This document shows positions 44,387 through 52,214 of a DNA stretch of 64,000 bases, piece after piece. Every line of letters begins with the position of its first letter. Position 1 is the stretch's first letter. Under the pieces are notes generated by a model. The model did not search any database and was not told the origin of the DNA. It saw only the letters and a list, made by a program, of their open reading frames with translations. Location: the NCBI GenBank assembly GCA_963710535.1, contig CAVQAW010000003.1, positions 620,001-684,000 on the forward strand, written 5' to 3'. The translations under genes were made by a program, and so were the position numbers. This DNA is from Pelagihabitans sp963710535. GTDB taxonomy: Bacteria > Bacteroidota > Bacteroidia > Flavobacteriales > Flavobacteriaceae.

Positions 44387-45754
44387 CTATGAACGGATCA
44401 ACTTTTTGGTCAGGTAATTAAATCGAATATACAACATAATCGCCGATGCCGATAGCCCCGTCAAAAGGCCGATCCATATCCCCGTGCTCTTGAGATCGGT
44501 ATGCAGTCCCAAATAATAGGAAATGGGAAAACCGATCAACCAATACGCCACAAAGGTAATCCAAGTGGGTATCTTTACATCCTGTAGGCCACGAAGTGCG
44601 CCTAGCACCACTACTTGCGTACCATCTGAAATCTGAAAAAATGCCGCCACCAAAAGCAGTTTCGCCGCCAATTGGATCACCTCATTATTGTCGGCCATAT
44701 TGGACAGATCGGACACATCCAGATAGAGGGTGGGAAACCAGTACCTTCCCAGCAAAAATAAGGCAGCGAAGACCACCTCGATCAGTAAGGTCAGCAAGAA
44801 AATCGATTGCGCGATGCGACGCAACTTTCGAAAATCTCCCGTTCCTTTTTGATTCCCGACCCTGATCATGGCCGCTACGCCTAGACCCATGCCGAACATG
44901 AAAGTCATACTGCTTAGATTGAGGGCAATTTGATTCGCCGCCTGGGCATTTTTTCCCAAAACACCGCTCAACCATATGGCCGCCGTAAAAATGGCCACCT
45001 CAAAAAACATCTGCAAAGCGGAGGGAAACCCCAACCCGATTATTTTTTCCATCACCTTCCTTTCAATGGTCTTAAAATTGAACCGAATGACATAATCATG
45101 GAATTTCGGCCGCCGCTTTAAAAGGAACCACAGATGAAAGACCATAACAATGCGTGATATCAAGGTGCCCACCGCTGCCCCGATCAAGCCCATTTTTGGA
45201 AATCCGAAATGGCCGAAAATGAGCACATAATTGAGGAAGATATTGATCACATTGGCCAAAATGGTGGCATACATGGGATATTTGGTTTGGGAGAGGCCCT
45301 CGGAAAATTGTTTGAAAGCCTGAAAAATAACCAAAGGGACCAAAGAGAAAGCCACCAGGTCGATATAGGGCAAGGCGAGGGCAACCACTTCCAAAGGTTG
45401 TTCCATCATGTACATAAGCGGTTTGCATGCTAGAATGATGAAAAACAACAACAAGCCCAACAGGGTACAGAGTACCAAACCATGTTTTAGTGCGCTTTTG
45501 GCATTTTCCTTGTTGCCCGCACCATCGGCTTCCGCAACCAAAGGGGTAATGGCCGTGGAAAATCCAATGCCCAGTGACATGGCGATAAAAACAAAGCTAT
45601 TTCCCAATGAGACGGCGGCGAGTTCGGCGGTGCCCAATTGCCCGACCATGACATTATCGGCAAAGACCACAAAAGTATGGCCGAGCATGCCCATGATCAC
45701 GGGCACGGCCAGTTTGATATTGTAACGAAATTCTTTGGTATATTTTTGCAACAA
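44387..45754 (-). CDS. MATE-family multidrug/Na+ efflux transporter
   Basis: This 455-residue protein has twelve predicted transmembrane helices and the two-bundle MATE layout. Typical sequences are VIMGMLGHTFVVFADNVMVG in the first helix and GIGFSTAITPLVAEADGAG in the second. It exports cationic drugs or metabolites using ion gradients. No ATG lies near the 5' end; TTG at 45754 is the likely start, because the next Met would cut into helix 1. It is downstream of the kinase-like gene on the same strand. Confidence 0.9.
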   Translation of the reverse strand: MLQKYTKEFRYNIKLAVPVIMGMLGHTFVVFADNVMVGQLGTAELAAVSLGNSFVFIAMSLGIGFSTAITPLVAEADGAGNKENAKSALKHGLVLCTLLGLLLFFIILACKPLMYMMEQPLEVVALALPYIDLVAFSLVPLVIFQAFKQFSEGLSQTKYPMYATILANVINIFLNYVLIFGHFGFPKMGLIGAAVGTLISRIVMVFHLWFLLKRRPKFHDYVIRFNFKTIERKVMEKIIGLGFPSALQMFFEVAIFTAAIWLSGVLGKNAQAANQIALNLSSMTFMFGMGLGVAAMIRVGNQKGTGDFRKLRRIAQSIFLLTLLIEVVFAALFLLGRYWFPTLYLDVSDLSNMADNNEVIQLAAKLLLVAAFFQISDGTQVVVLGALRGLQDVKIPTWITFVAYWLIGFPISYYLGLHTDLKSTGIWIGLLTGLSASAIMLYIRFNYLTKKLIRS

Positions 45755-45802
45755 AACTAAGGGGTTGTACTTAATGGTGCTTTAAGTTGGTCGATGTTCA
45801 CT

Positions 45803-46879
45803 TTAGAACTTGCTTTCGATGATCTGTTTCAAACTTACGTTCTCATAATTGCGTTTGACAAAATCGAGTGCCAAATCCAAAATCTGTCCCATTTTTTTAC
45901 ACCTTTTGAACTTAACGTCCAAGGTAAGGGCATAGATTTCTTCTCCCAGTTTACCGATGTTCTCCGGATTTGAAATGGTATCGTGTTTGCAGATTTCCCT
46001 TAACTTTTTAATGCGGTTGCCAGAACTGAGGATGCGCTTTGCGACGATCGATCGTTCTTCAACCTTGTACTGATCGACCGAGTGTTTTTGCAGTTTGCTG
46101 CGCACCAGTTCCACCATTTGGTAATTCTCTTTAAAAAATTGGGGCCGGTACACCTTTAACTTGCCCTCATAACACTGTTGATCGAAGTCGATGGCCCTGA
46201 TCTTGTAGACCACATGGTCAAAATCATGGGTGGGCACGATCACATAATTGTAGGAGCGCATATCGCCCAACAGGCGAATCATGCAGCGTTCATTGAATTT
46301 TACGAATTCCTTTGCCAATTGTGCTTTTTCCGAAGCGTCGCATTTCGGGAGAAAGTCGCGGATAAATACATCTCCTGGAATCCCCGCGATATGCTCTTCG
46401 ATCAAAGTGTCCTTGTAAACGAGGAAGTTCAGGTTATAGGGCGATAACATGTGCTCCAATTCCAGGCCGTAGACCCTGGAAGCATCCGTTCTCTTCACAT
46501 AGAAATACGTGAAGTTGTCGTTGAGGATGTTCCTGATCTTGATCCGAAAAGGTTTGGAATTGCCAAAAGTGCAATAATCTACCGCATCGACGTTCAAATA
46601 GGGATTGATGCTGTTGCTGCCATCTGAATGCAGGATGGAGTATACCTTTTTTAGACTTTGGTCGATTTCCATGCGGTCATACTCCGAATAGTACACCCTC
46701 ACCCAAAGCGTATCTTCCTCGTTGGCGTCATAGACCACCACACTACCCGCAAAGCGCAGCAAGTCTTCATAAAATATGGGAATCTCAATCTTACGGTTGT
46801 ACTGGTGCAAATATTCGTCGAGCTTTTCGTTCACCGGAAAAGCAGGTTTCTTCTTTGACATCAATCTTTCTTCTGACAT
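45803..46879 (-). CDS. Uncharacterised protein with kinase-like active-site residues
   Basis: This 358-residue soluble protein has no recognised family. Residues resembling a protein-kinase/aminoglycoside-phosphotransferase active site appear in the correct order: Lys129 (FYVKRTD), Glu142 (GLELEHML), Asp206 and Asn211 (GDMRSYN) and Asp231 (IDFDQ). No clear glycine-rich loop is visible. The C-terminal third is helical and basic. A perfect promoter box lies 19 nt upstream. It is divergent from an ABC exporter gene. It may be conserved in Flavobacteriaceae. A phosphotransferase role is inference only. Confidence 0.75.
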   Translation of the reverse strand: MSEERLMSKKKPAFPVNEKLDEYLHQYNRKIEIPIFYEDLLRFAGSVVVYDANEEDTLWVRVYYSEYDRMEIDQSLKKVYSILHSDGSNSINPYLNVDAVDYCTFGNSKPFRIKIRNILNDNFTYFYVKRTDASRVYGLELEHMLSPYNLNFLVYKDTLIEEHIAGIPGDVFIRDFLPKCDASEKAQLAKEFVKFNERCMIRLLGDMRSYNYVIVPTHDFDHVVYKIRAIDFDQQCYEGKLKVYRPQFFKENYQMVELVRSKLQKHSVDQYKVEERSIVAKRILSSGNRIKKLREICKHDTISNPENIGKLGEEIYALTLDVKFKRCKKMGQILDLALDFVKRNYENVSLKQIIESKF

Positions 46880-46898
46880 AATTGCATTTAAGATGTAA

Positions 46899-46906
46899 CA
46901 AATCTA
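46899..46906 (-). promoter_or_regulatory. -7 box (TAGATTTG) of the kinase-like gene
   Basis: The minus strand reads TAGATTTG, an exact TAnnTTTG match, 19 nt before the ATG at 46879. Confidence 0.5.
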
Positions 46907-46953
46907 AGGTTTCTTCGTCAAGTTAGCAGCAACACTCCAAAAACACGTCACCT

Positions 46954-47856
46954 TTGTCAACGATACTCTCTGTAAACCACCTTACCAAAAAATATGGTGC
47001 CCTGACCGCGGTAAAGGACCTCTCGTTCAGTATAGAGAAAGGCACGGTCTATGGTATCCTAGGACCCAATGGGAGTGGTAAATCGACCACTTTGGGCATC
47101 GTTTTGAACGTGGTGAACAAAACGGCAGGGGATTTTTCATGGTTCGATGGCACGAGTACTACCCATGATGCCCTGAAAAAAGTAGGGGCCATCATCGAAA
47201 GGCCCAATTTCTATCCCTATATGTCGGCCGTTCAAAACTTGAAGTTGGTCTGCAAGATCAAAGAAGTATCGGACCATAAGATCGAGGAAAAATTGGAATT
47301 GGTGGGCTTGTTGGATAGAAAGGACAGCAAGTTCCGCACCTATTCCCTGGGCATGAAGCAAAGGCTTGCCATTGCATCCGCATTGCTGAATGAGCCTGAA
47401 ATATTGATTTTGGACGAACCTACGAACGGACTAGATCCCCAAGGAATACATCAGATCAGGGAAATCATCAAAAAAATTGCCGCAGAAGGAACCACTATTT
47501 TGTTGGCCTCCCATCTTTTGGATGAGGTGGAAAAGGTATGCAGCCATGTGGTCATCCTACGAAAAGGTGAAAAATTATATTCTGGAAAGGTCGATGGCAT
47601 GTTGGCCACCCATGGTTTTTTTGAACTCAAATCGGCGCAAACGGAAGAACTTCTCAAATTCTTGAACGGCCATGCCAGCTTTGGGTTGGTCAAGGAGGAC
47701 AACGGATTGATCACCGCATTCCTCAAAGAAGAAATCGGCGCAGCAGAATTTAACAAAATCATGTTTTCACAGGGCATCGTGCTCTCCCATTTGGTCAAAA
47801 GAAAAGAAAGTTTGGAGGAGCAGTTTCTGACTTTGACCAAAAACAAGCCTAACTGA
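46954..47856 (+). CDS. ABC exporter ATPase (ABC-2 type)
   Basis: This 300-residue ATPase has Walker A GPNGSGKST, signature YSLGMKQRLAIASAL, Walker B ILILDEP and H-loop LASHLLDEVEK. The class matches exporters for antibiotics, peptides or polysaccharide with an ABC-2 permease. It starts with TTG at 46954; the first residues MSTILSVNHLTKKYG fit the family N-terminus. The permease gene follows 7 bases later. The cargo is unknown. Confidence 0.92.
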   Translation: MSTILSVNHLTKKYGALTAVKDLSFSIEKGTVYGILGPNGSGKSTTLGIVLNVVNKTAGDFSWFDGTSTTHDALKKVGAIIERPNFYPYMSAVQNLKLVCKIKEVSDHKIEEKLELVGLLDRKDSKFRTYSLGMKQRLAIASALLNEPEILILDEPTNGLDPQGIHQIREIIKKIAAEGTTILLASHLLDEVEKVCSHVVILRKGEKLYSGKVDGMLATHGFFELKSAQTEELLKFLNGHASFGLVKEDNGLITAFLKEEIGAAEFNKIMFSQGIVLSHLVKRKESLEEQFLTLTKNKPN

Positions 47857-47863
47857 CCGAACT

Positions 47864-48697
47864 ATGTGGCGATTATTACAAATTGAATATATCAAATTAT
47901 GGAACAACAGGGCCAGTAGGTTTTTGATCGTCTCCTATTTTGTGCTCTTGACTTCCATCGCCTTGATCGCGGCCATTAAATTCGATATCGGGCCTGTAAA
48001 ATTCCATTTGGCCGACCAAGGAATTTTCAATTTCCCCTATATCTGGCACTTCAATACCTATGTGGCGGCCATTTTCAAATTATTTCTTGCGATTGTGATC
48101 GTATCGATGATGTCGAATGAATATAGCAACAAAACCATCAAACAGAATTTGATCGACGGCCTGTCAAAAAAGGAATTTATCCTCTCCAAATTCCTGACCG
48201 TAGTCGCTTTTGCCTTGATTTCATCAATTTTCGTCTTTGTCGTTTCGATGGTATTGGGATTGATTTATTCCGATTATAACGAAGTCTCGATCATCTTTTC
48301 AGATCTGGAATTCATGCTCGCCTTTTTTGTAAAGTTGGTCGGGTTTTATGCCTTCTGTTTGTTTTTGGGTATTCTGGTAAAACGGTCTGCCTTCGCCCTG
48401 GGTTTCTTGATCCTATGGTTCATTTTGGAGCAGATGGTATTCGGTTTCATGGGCTGGCAACTGATGAGCTGGGACCATGCAAAGACCATTAAGGGCTTTT
48501 TCCCTTTGGAAGCCATGGCACGCCTGCTCGATGAGCCGTTCAGCCGATTGGGCGCGGTAAAGACCGTCGCCGACCAAATCGGGGAAAAAATCAGTCTGGA
48601 TTACCAAGTTCATTGGTACGAATTGCTTATCGTCATCATTTGGACGGCAATATTCGTTTATCTATCCTATGCCCTGCTGAAAAAGCGAGATCTCTGA
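47864..48697 (+). CDS. ABC-2 type exporter permease
   Basis: This 277-residue membrane protein has six transmembrane segments and an N-terminal LLQIEYIKLWNNRASRF amphipathic start as in ABC-2 permeases such as BcrB-like proteins. It follows the ATPase gene by 7 bases and forms the membrane part of the same exporter. A terminator lies just downstream, so this is the end of the operon. Confidence 0.9.
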   Translation: MWRLLQIEYIKLWNNRASRFLIVSYFVLLTSIALIAAIKFDIGPVKFHLADQGIFNFPYIWHFNTYVAAIFKLFLAIVIVSMMSNEYSNKTIKQNLIDGLSKKEFILSKFLTVVAFALISSIFVFVVSMVLGLIYSDYNEVSIIFSDLEFMLAFFVKLVGFYAFCLFLGILVKRSAFALGFLILWFILEQMVFGFMGWQLMSWDHAKTIKGFFPLEAMARLLDEPFSRLGAVKTVADQIGEKISLDYQVHWYELLIVIIWTAIFVYLSYALLKKRDL

Positions 48698-48708
48698 ACA
48701 GTTGCTGC

Positions 48709-48741
48709 GCCCTTATGTATTGCGTTTCCATAGGGCTTTTT
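48709..48741 (+). terminator. Intrinsic terminator of the ABC-2 operon
   Basis: GCCCTTATG pairs with CATAGGGC (8 bp with one bulged T) around an 11-nt loop and is followed by five T. Confidence 0.7.
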
Positions 48742-48957
48742 ATTTATTGTGACGGAAGCCCGAATTGCCTTGTCCGCCATATCAAATAGGTGTCTTCCTT
48801 AAAAAAAAGGCAACCAAGTATTGGCCCTCAAAAAAATATATTGGCATACCCTGGTTCGACCGATTGCACATGCCAAATTCGGTTTGAGGTTTTTTGACCC
48901 TAATGGGCAGGATACTTGGCAACTTTTATTATCTTACCATGTTTGAATTTCATTCAA

Positions 48958-50691
48958 ATGAAAAAAAAATTGCTATCGCTTTTCCTCATGATCATGGGAT
49001 ATTTTTCCTATGCCCAATATGTATGTCCCAATATCACCGGTCCAGTTGATAATGAGGTCAATGTTCCCGTAGATTCTGAAATCACCTGGAATGCCGTGGC
49101 CGGAGTCGATGGCTATTTCATATCGTTGGGTACCAGCCCCGGCGGCAATGAAATATTGGAACCCCTATCTACAAGCAACACCTTCTATCGGCCCGAATCC
49201 GGGCTTCCCGAAAACACCAGGATCTATGTGACGATCACCCTGTTTTTCTTTGATCAGGACAATATTTCGTGCCCCAGTGAAAGTTTCATCACCGAAGACG
49301 TGACCGTTCCCCCCGATTGTACCGGCCTTGTTTCGCCCAATGAGGGGGCAACCGATGTAAACGTGAACACCGCGATCGAATGGGCTTATGCCCCCAGGGC
49401 AACCCGATACCGATTGAGCCTGGGGACCAGCCCTGGAGGCAGCGAACTGTTGATGGTAGTTTTGGAGAATGTGCAGTCTTTTCAGCCTACGGTGGCCCTG
49501 CCCTTCGAAACGCGGATCTATGTCAGGATCGTCCCTTTCAATGAAAACGGACCGGCAGCGGGCAGTTGCACGGAATACAGCTTTACCACTGCCGCAGCGC
49601 TTTCCATCCCGGGATGTACCGCCCTGATCAGTCCGGCAAATGGTGCCGTAAATGTGCCCTTGACCCCTATTTTGGAATGGGCACCTTCTCCTGGTGCGGC
49701 CGCTTACCGTGTTTCGTTGGGCACCGCCCCCGGGGTCAATAACATACTCGACAATGCCAGTTTTGCGACCACGACAACTCCAGTAATCGATTTCCAGCCA
49801 AATCGGACTTTCTTTGTGACCATTATACCCTACAACGGTGCAGGCAGTGCCATAGGATGCACACAGACCTCTTTTACGACCACCCTGGGTTGTGGCCCTT
49901 ATGTGGATACCGTTACCGGGGAGTTGGTATCCCTTGGACCGGAGATGGATTTTCCAGATCAGGTTTTTCTCTGCCGTAATCAAGACCTTACGCTGATCCA
50001 ATCCGAAGACACTGCCGACGGCTATCGGTGGTTCGAAGTGGGATCGGACGGTGTTGAAACCCTGATTTCCGAAACTGTACAGGTCGTAATAGCCCTGGAA
50101 GGCACCTACCGATATGAAGCCTACAACCGTTTTGAGCAATCGGGCAACACCTTGGAATGTACTGTGGGCAAGGAATTTCAGGTATTCTCCTCTGAATCGC
50201 CCACCATCGTCGCAATGGATGTAGAGGAGCAAAACAATGGGTTAAGGATTAGCGTGCAAACGGCCGGGATTGGGAATTATGAATATGCTTTGGACGACCC
50301 CAACGGACCCTATCAGGAAAGCAATGTGTTCGAAAATGTAGCGACCAATGTGACCATGATCTATGTCAGGGATAAAAACGGATGCGGCTTTGCGGAACAG
50401 CGCATCATTCAAGGTCCGGTGAAGGAGGATTTTCCCACTTTCTTTACCCCGAACGGGGATAACGTGAATGATTATTGGCAATTTATTCCCAGGGCAGAAA
50501 GTGGTACAGCCGGACTTGAAATCATCTATATCTATGACCAGTATGGCAATTTGGTGACACAGTTATATCCAAACACACAAGGTTGGGATGGCACCCAGAA
50601 TGGCAGGCCCTTGCCTTCTTCCGATTACTGGTTCAGGGCAATATCCACTAAAAACGAAAAAATCGTAGGTCATTTTACGCTAAAACGATGA
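48958..50691 (+). CDS. T9SS cargo protein with fibronectin-like repeats and type B C-terminal domain
   Basis: This 577-residue secreted protein has a signal peptide (MKKKLLSLFLMIMGYFSYAQ). Three Ig/FnIII-like repeats follow, each with P-x-N-G/E-x2-(D/N)V-P/N and SLGTxPGG motifs, then a fourth region with YRWFEV. The last 90 residues, from FPTFFTPNGDNVNDYWQF to GHFTLKR, are the gliding-motility-associated (TIGR04131-type) C-terminal domain that directs export by the type IX secretion system. It is likely a cell-surface or matrix protein. The ATG at 48958 begins the signal peptide. A shorter paralogue follows 40 bases later. Confidence 0.92.
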   Translation: MKKKLLSLFLMIMGYFSYAQYVCPNITGPVDNEVNVPVDSEITWNAVAGVDGYFISLGTSPGGNEILEPLSTSNTFYRPESGLPENTRIYVTITLFFFDQDNISCPSESFITEDVTVPPDCTGLVSPNEGATDVNVNTAIEWAYAPRATRYRLSLGTSPGGSELLMVVLENVQSFQPTVALPFETRIYVRIVPFNENGPAAGSCTEYSFTTAAALSIPGCTALISPANGAVNVPLTPILEWAPSPGAAAYRVSLGTAPGVNNILDNASFATTTTPVIDFQPNRTFFVTIIPYNGAGSAIGCTQTSFTTTLGCGPYVDTVTGELVSLGPEMDFPDQVFLCRNQDLTLIQSEDTADGYRWFEVGSDGVETLISETVQVVIALEGTYRYEAYNRFEQSGNTLECTVGKEFQVFSSESPTIVAMDVEEQNNGLRISVQTAGIGNYEYALDDPNGPYQESNVFENVATNVTMIYVRDKNGCGFAEQRIIQGPVKEDFPTFFTPNGDNVNDYWQFIPRAESGTAGLEIIYIYDQYGNLVTQLYPNTQGWDGTQNGRPLPSSDYWFRAISTKNEKIVGHFTLKR

Positions 50692-50704
50692 AACAAAATT
50701 GCAC

Positions 50705-50712
50705 TATCTTAG
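50705..50712 (+). promoter_or_regulatory. -7-like box (TATCTTAG) before the second T9SS gene
   Basis: TATCTTAG lies 19 nt before the ATG at 50732, the same spacing as other boxes. It supports that start over codons at 50699 or 50714. Confidence 0.35.
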
Positions 50713-50731
50713 TATGCTTCGAAAAAGAGAA

Positions 50732-52144
50732 ATGAAAGGAACGCTGACATACCTGCTGATTATCATGCTTGGAGCTACCTTGTATGGACAGAGCTGCCCA
50801 AGTATCAGCACGCCGCTAAATGGCTCCACCGGTGTGCCGGTAGATGTCACAATCCGTTGGCCGGCCGTGGATGGTATCGTGGGGTATCTCATATCCTTGG
50901 GGACCACCCCTGGAGGTACCGACATACTCAACAGAAGATCGGCAGGGCTTACGAATTCCTTTACACCCGAAGTTGGCCTCCCAGAGGATACCATGATTTA
51001 TGTGACAATCAGTCTTTTCTTGCCGGACGCCCCATTGGTCATCTGCCCTGGGGAGGCGTTTAGAACCGTGGATGTGACCACGCCACCGCCCTGTACGCAG
51101 TTGGCCAATGCCAGTGACCTTCCAGATAATGCCAAGAACAAGATCAATTGGGCATATGCTTCCACTGCAACGGGCTATCGAATCACGGTGGGAACCAGTC
51201 CGGGAGGCAGCGACATTGCAGACGGACTCGATGTGGGCAACGTGCTATCTTACCGCCCTGACCCAGATCTGCTGTTGGACACCGATTACTTTGTACAAAT
51301 CGAACCCTACAACGAAAATGGCTCGAGCGGCCCATGTGGTTTTGAGATATTGAACACCACCGCACCTGCATTGGATTGTGACACCTTTGGGCCAAATATC
51401 GGATTGCCCGAACAAATCGGTTTATGCCTAAACGATCTGCCGTCAATAATCTCAAGTGAAGCCAATGCCGAAGGGTATCGATGGTTCCGCATCAATGAAG
51501 ATTCAAGCGAGACCCTGATCTCGGAAGCGGCCGAATTAGCGATAGATGCCCTGGGACGGTACCGTTTGGAAGCCTACAACACCGTAAACCAGTTCAGCAT
51601 CGTTCAGGAGTGCGCCAGATCGAAGGAATTTGTCGTCATCCGGTCCGAATTGGCGACTATTGAAAATATAGCCCTCGATCGGGACAGTCCCGGACTCAGG
51701 ATCAGCGTTGACGTTAGCGGCAGTGGCACCTATGAATATGCCCTCGATTTCGAAAACGGGAGCTATCAAGACAGTCCTGTTTTCAACAACGTGCCCATTG
51801 GAGCGCATACCGTGTATGTCAGGGACAAGAATGGCTGTGGCACTGCGAGCCGCTTGGTTGACGCCGGCATTACCGCCAGGGATTTTCCACCATTCTTCAC
51901 TCCAAATGGGGATGGTGTGAACGATTACTGGCAGTTTGCACCGCAATTGCGAAACAACGAAATCAATGTGGAATATATCCGCATTTTTGGTCGTGGGGGG
52001 AATTTTTTGGTTCAAATAGATCCCAAATCGGAAGGCTGGGACGGCAACTTTCAAGGCCTACCGTTGCCTCCGTCCGACTATTGGTTCAGAGCGATCACTT
52101 TCAATGGGCAAGAAGTTCAAGGCCATTTTTCGTTGAAACGCTAG
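50732..52144 (+). CDS. T9SS cargo protein, shorter paralogue with type B C-terminal domain
   Basis: This 470-residue paralogue of the preceding gene product has a signal peptide ending LYGQ, two Ig/FnIII-like repeats with SLGTTPGG and TVGTSPGG motifs, a YRWFRI region and the C-terminal sorting domain (FPPFFTPNGDGVNDYWQF to GHFSLKR). The most conserved part is the C-terminal third. One repeat fewer explains the length difference. The start at 50732 begins the signal peptide. The two genes probably arose by tandem duplication and encode surface proteins. Confidence 0.92.
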   Translation: MKGTLTYLLIIMLGATLYGQSCPSISTPLNGSTGVPVDVTIRWPAVDGIVGYLISLGTTPGGTDILNRRSAGLTNSFTPEVGLPEDTMIYVTISLFLPDAPLVICPGEAFRTVDVTTPPPCTQLANASDLPDNAKNKINWAYASTATGYRITVGTSPGGSDIADGLDVGNVLSYRPDPDLLLDTDYFVQIEPYNENGSSGPCGFEILNTTAPALDCDTFGPNIGLPEQIGLCLNDLPSIISSEANAEGYRWFRINEDSSETLISEAAELAIDALGRYRLEAYNTVNQFSIVQECARSKEFVVIRSELATIENIALDRDSPGLRISVDVSGSGTYEYALDFENGSYQDSPVFNNVPIGAHTVYVRDKNGCGTASRLVDAGITARDFPPFFTPNGDGVNDYWQFAPQLRNNEINVEYIRIFGRGGNFLVQIDPKSEGWDGNFQGLPLPPSDYWFRAITFNGQEVQGHFSLKR

Positions 52145-52202
52145 ATGACGGCCTGTATCCAAAATACTTGTGAAGACCTCCATAGAATTGCTGCCGATTG
52201 GC

Positions 52203-52210
52203 TATTTTTA
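52203..52210 (+). promoter_or_regulatory. Possible -7 box (TATTTTTA) four bases before uvrB
   Basis: TATTTTTA ends 4 nt before the uvrB ATG. If it is the promoter, the transcript would be leaderless or nearly so; otherwise the resemblance is chance. Confidence 0.3.
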
Positions 52211-52214
52211 AGGA

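Noticed and set aside
45752..45759. TAGTTTTG on the minus strand as promoter of the MATE gene
   Set aside because: It overlaps the only plausible start codon (TTG at 45754), so it cannot be the promoter of that gene as annotated.
49165..50232. Long antisense frame (355 codons) inside the first T9SS gene
   Set aside because: It is a shadow of the real gene, which has a signal peptide, repeats and a sorting domain; the antisense product has no recognisable features.
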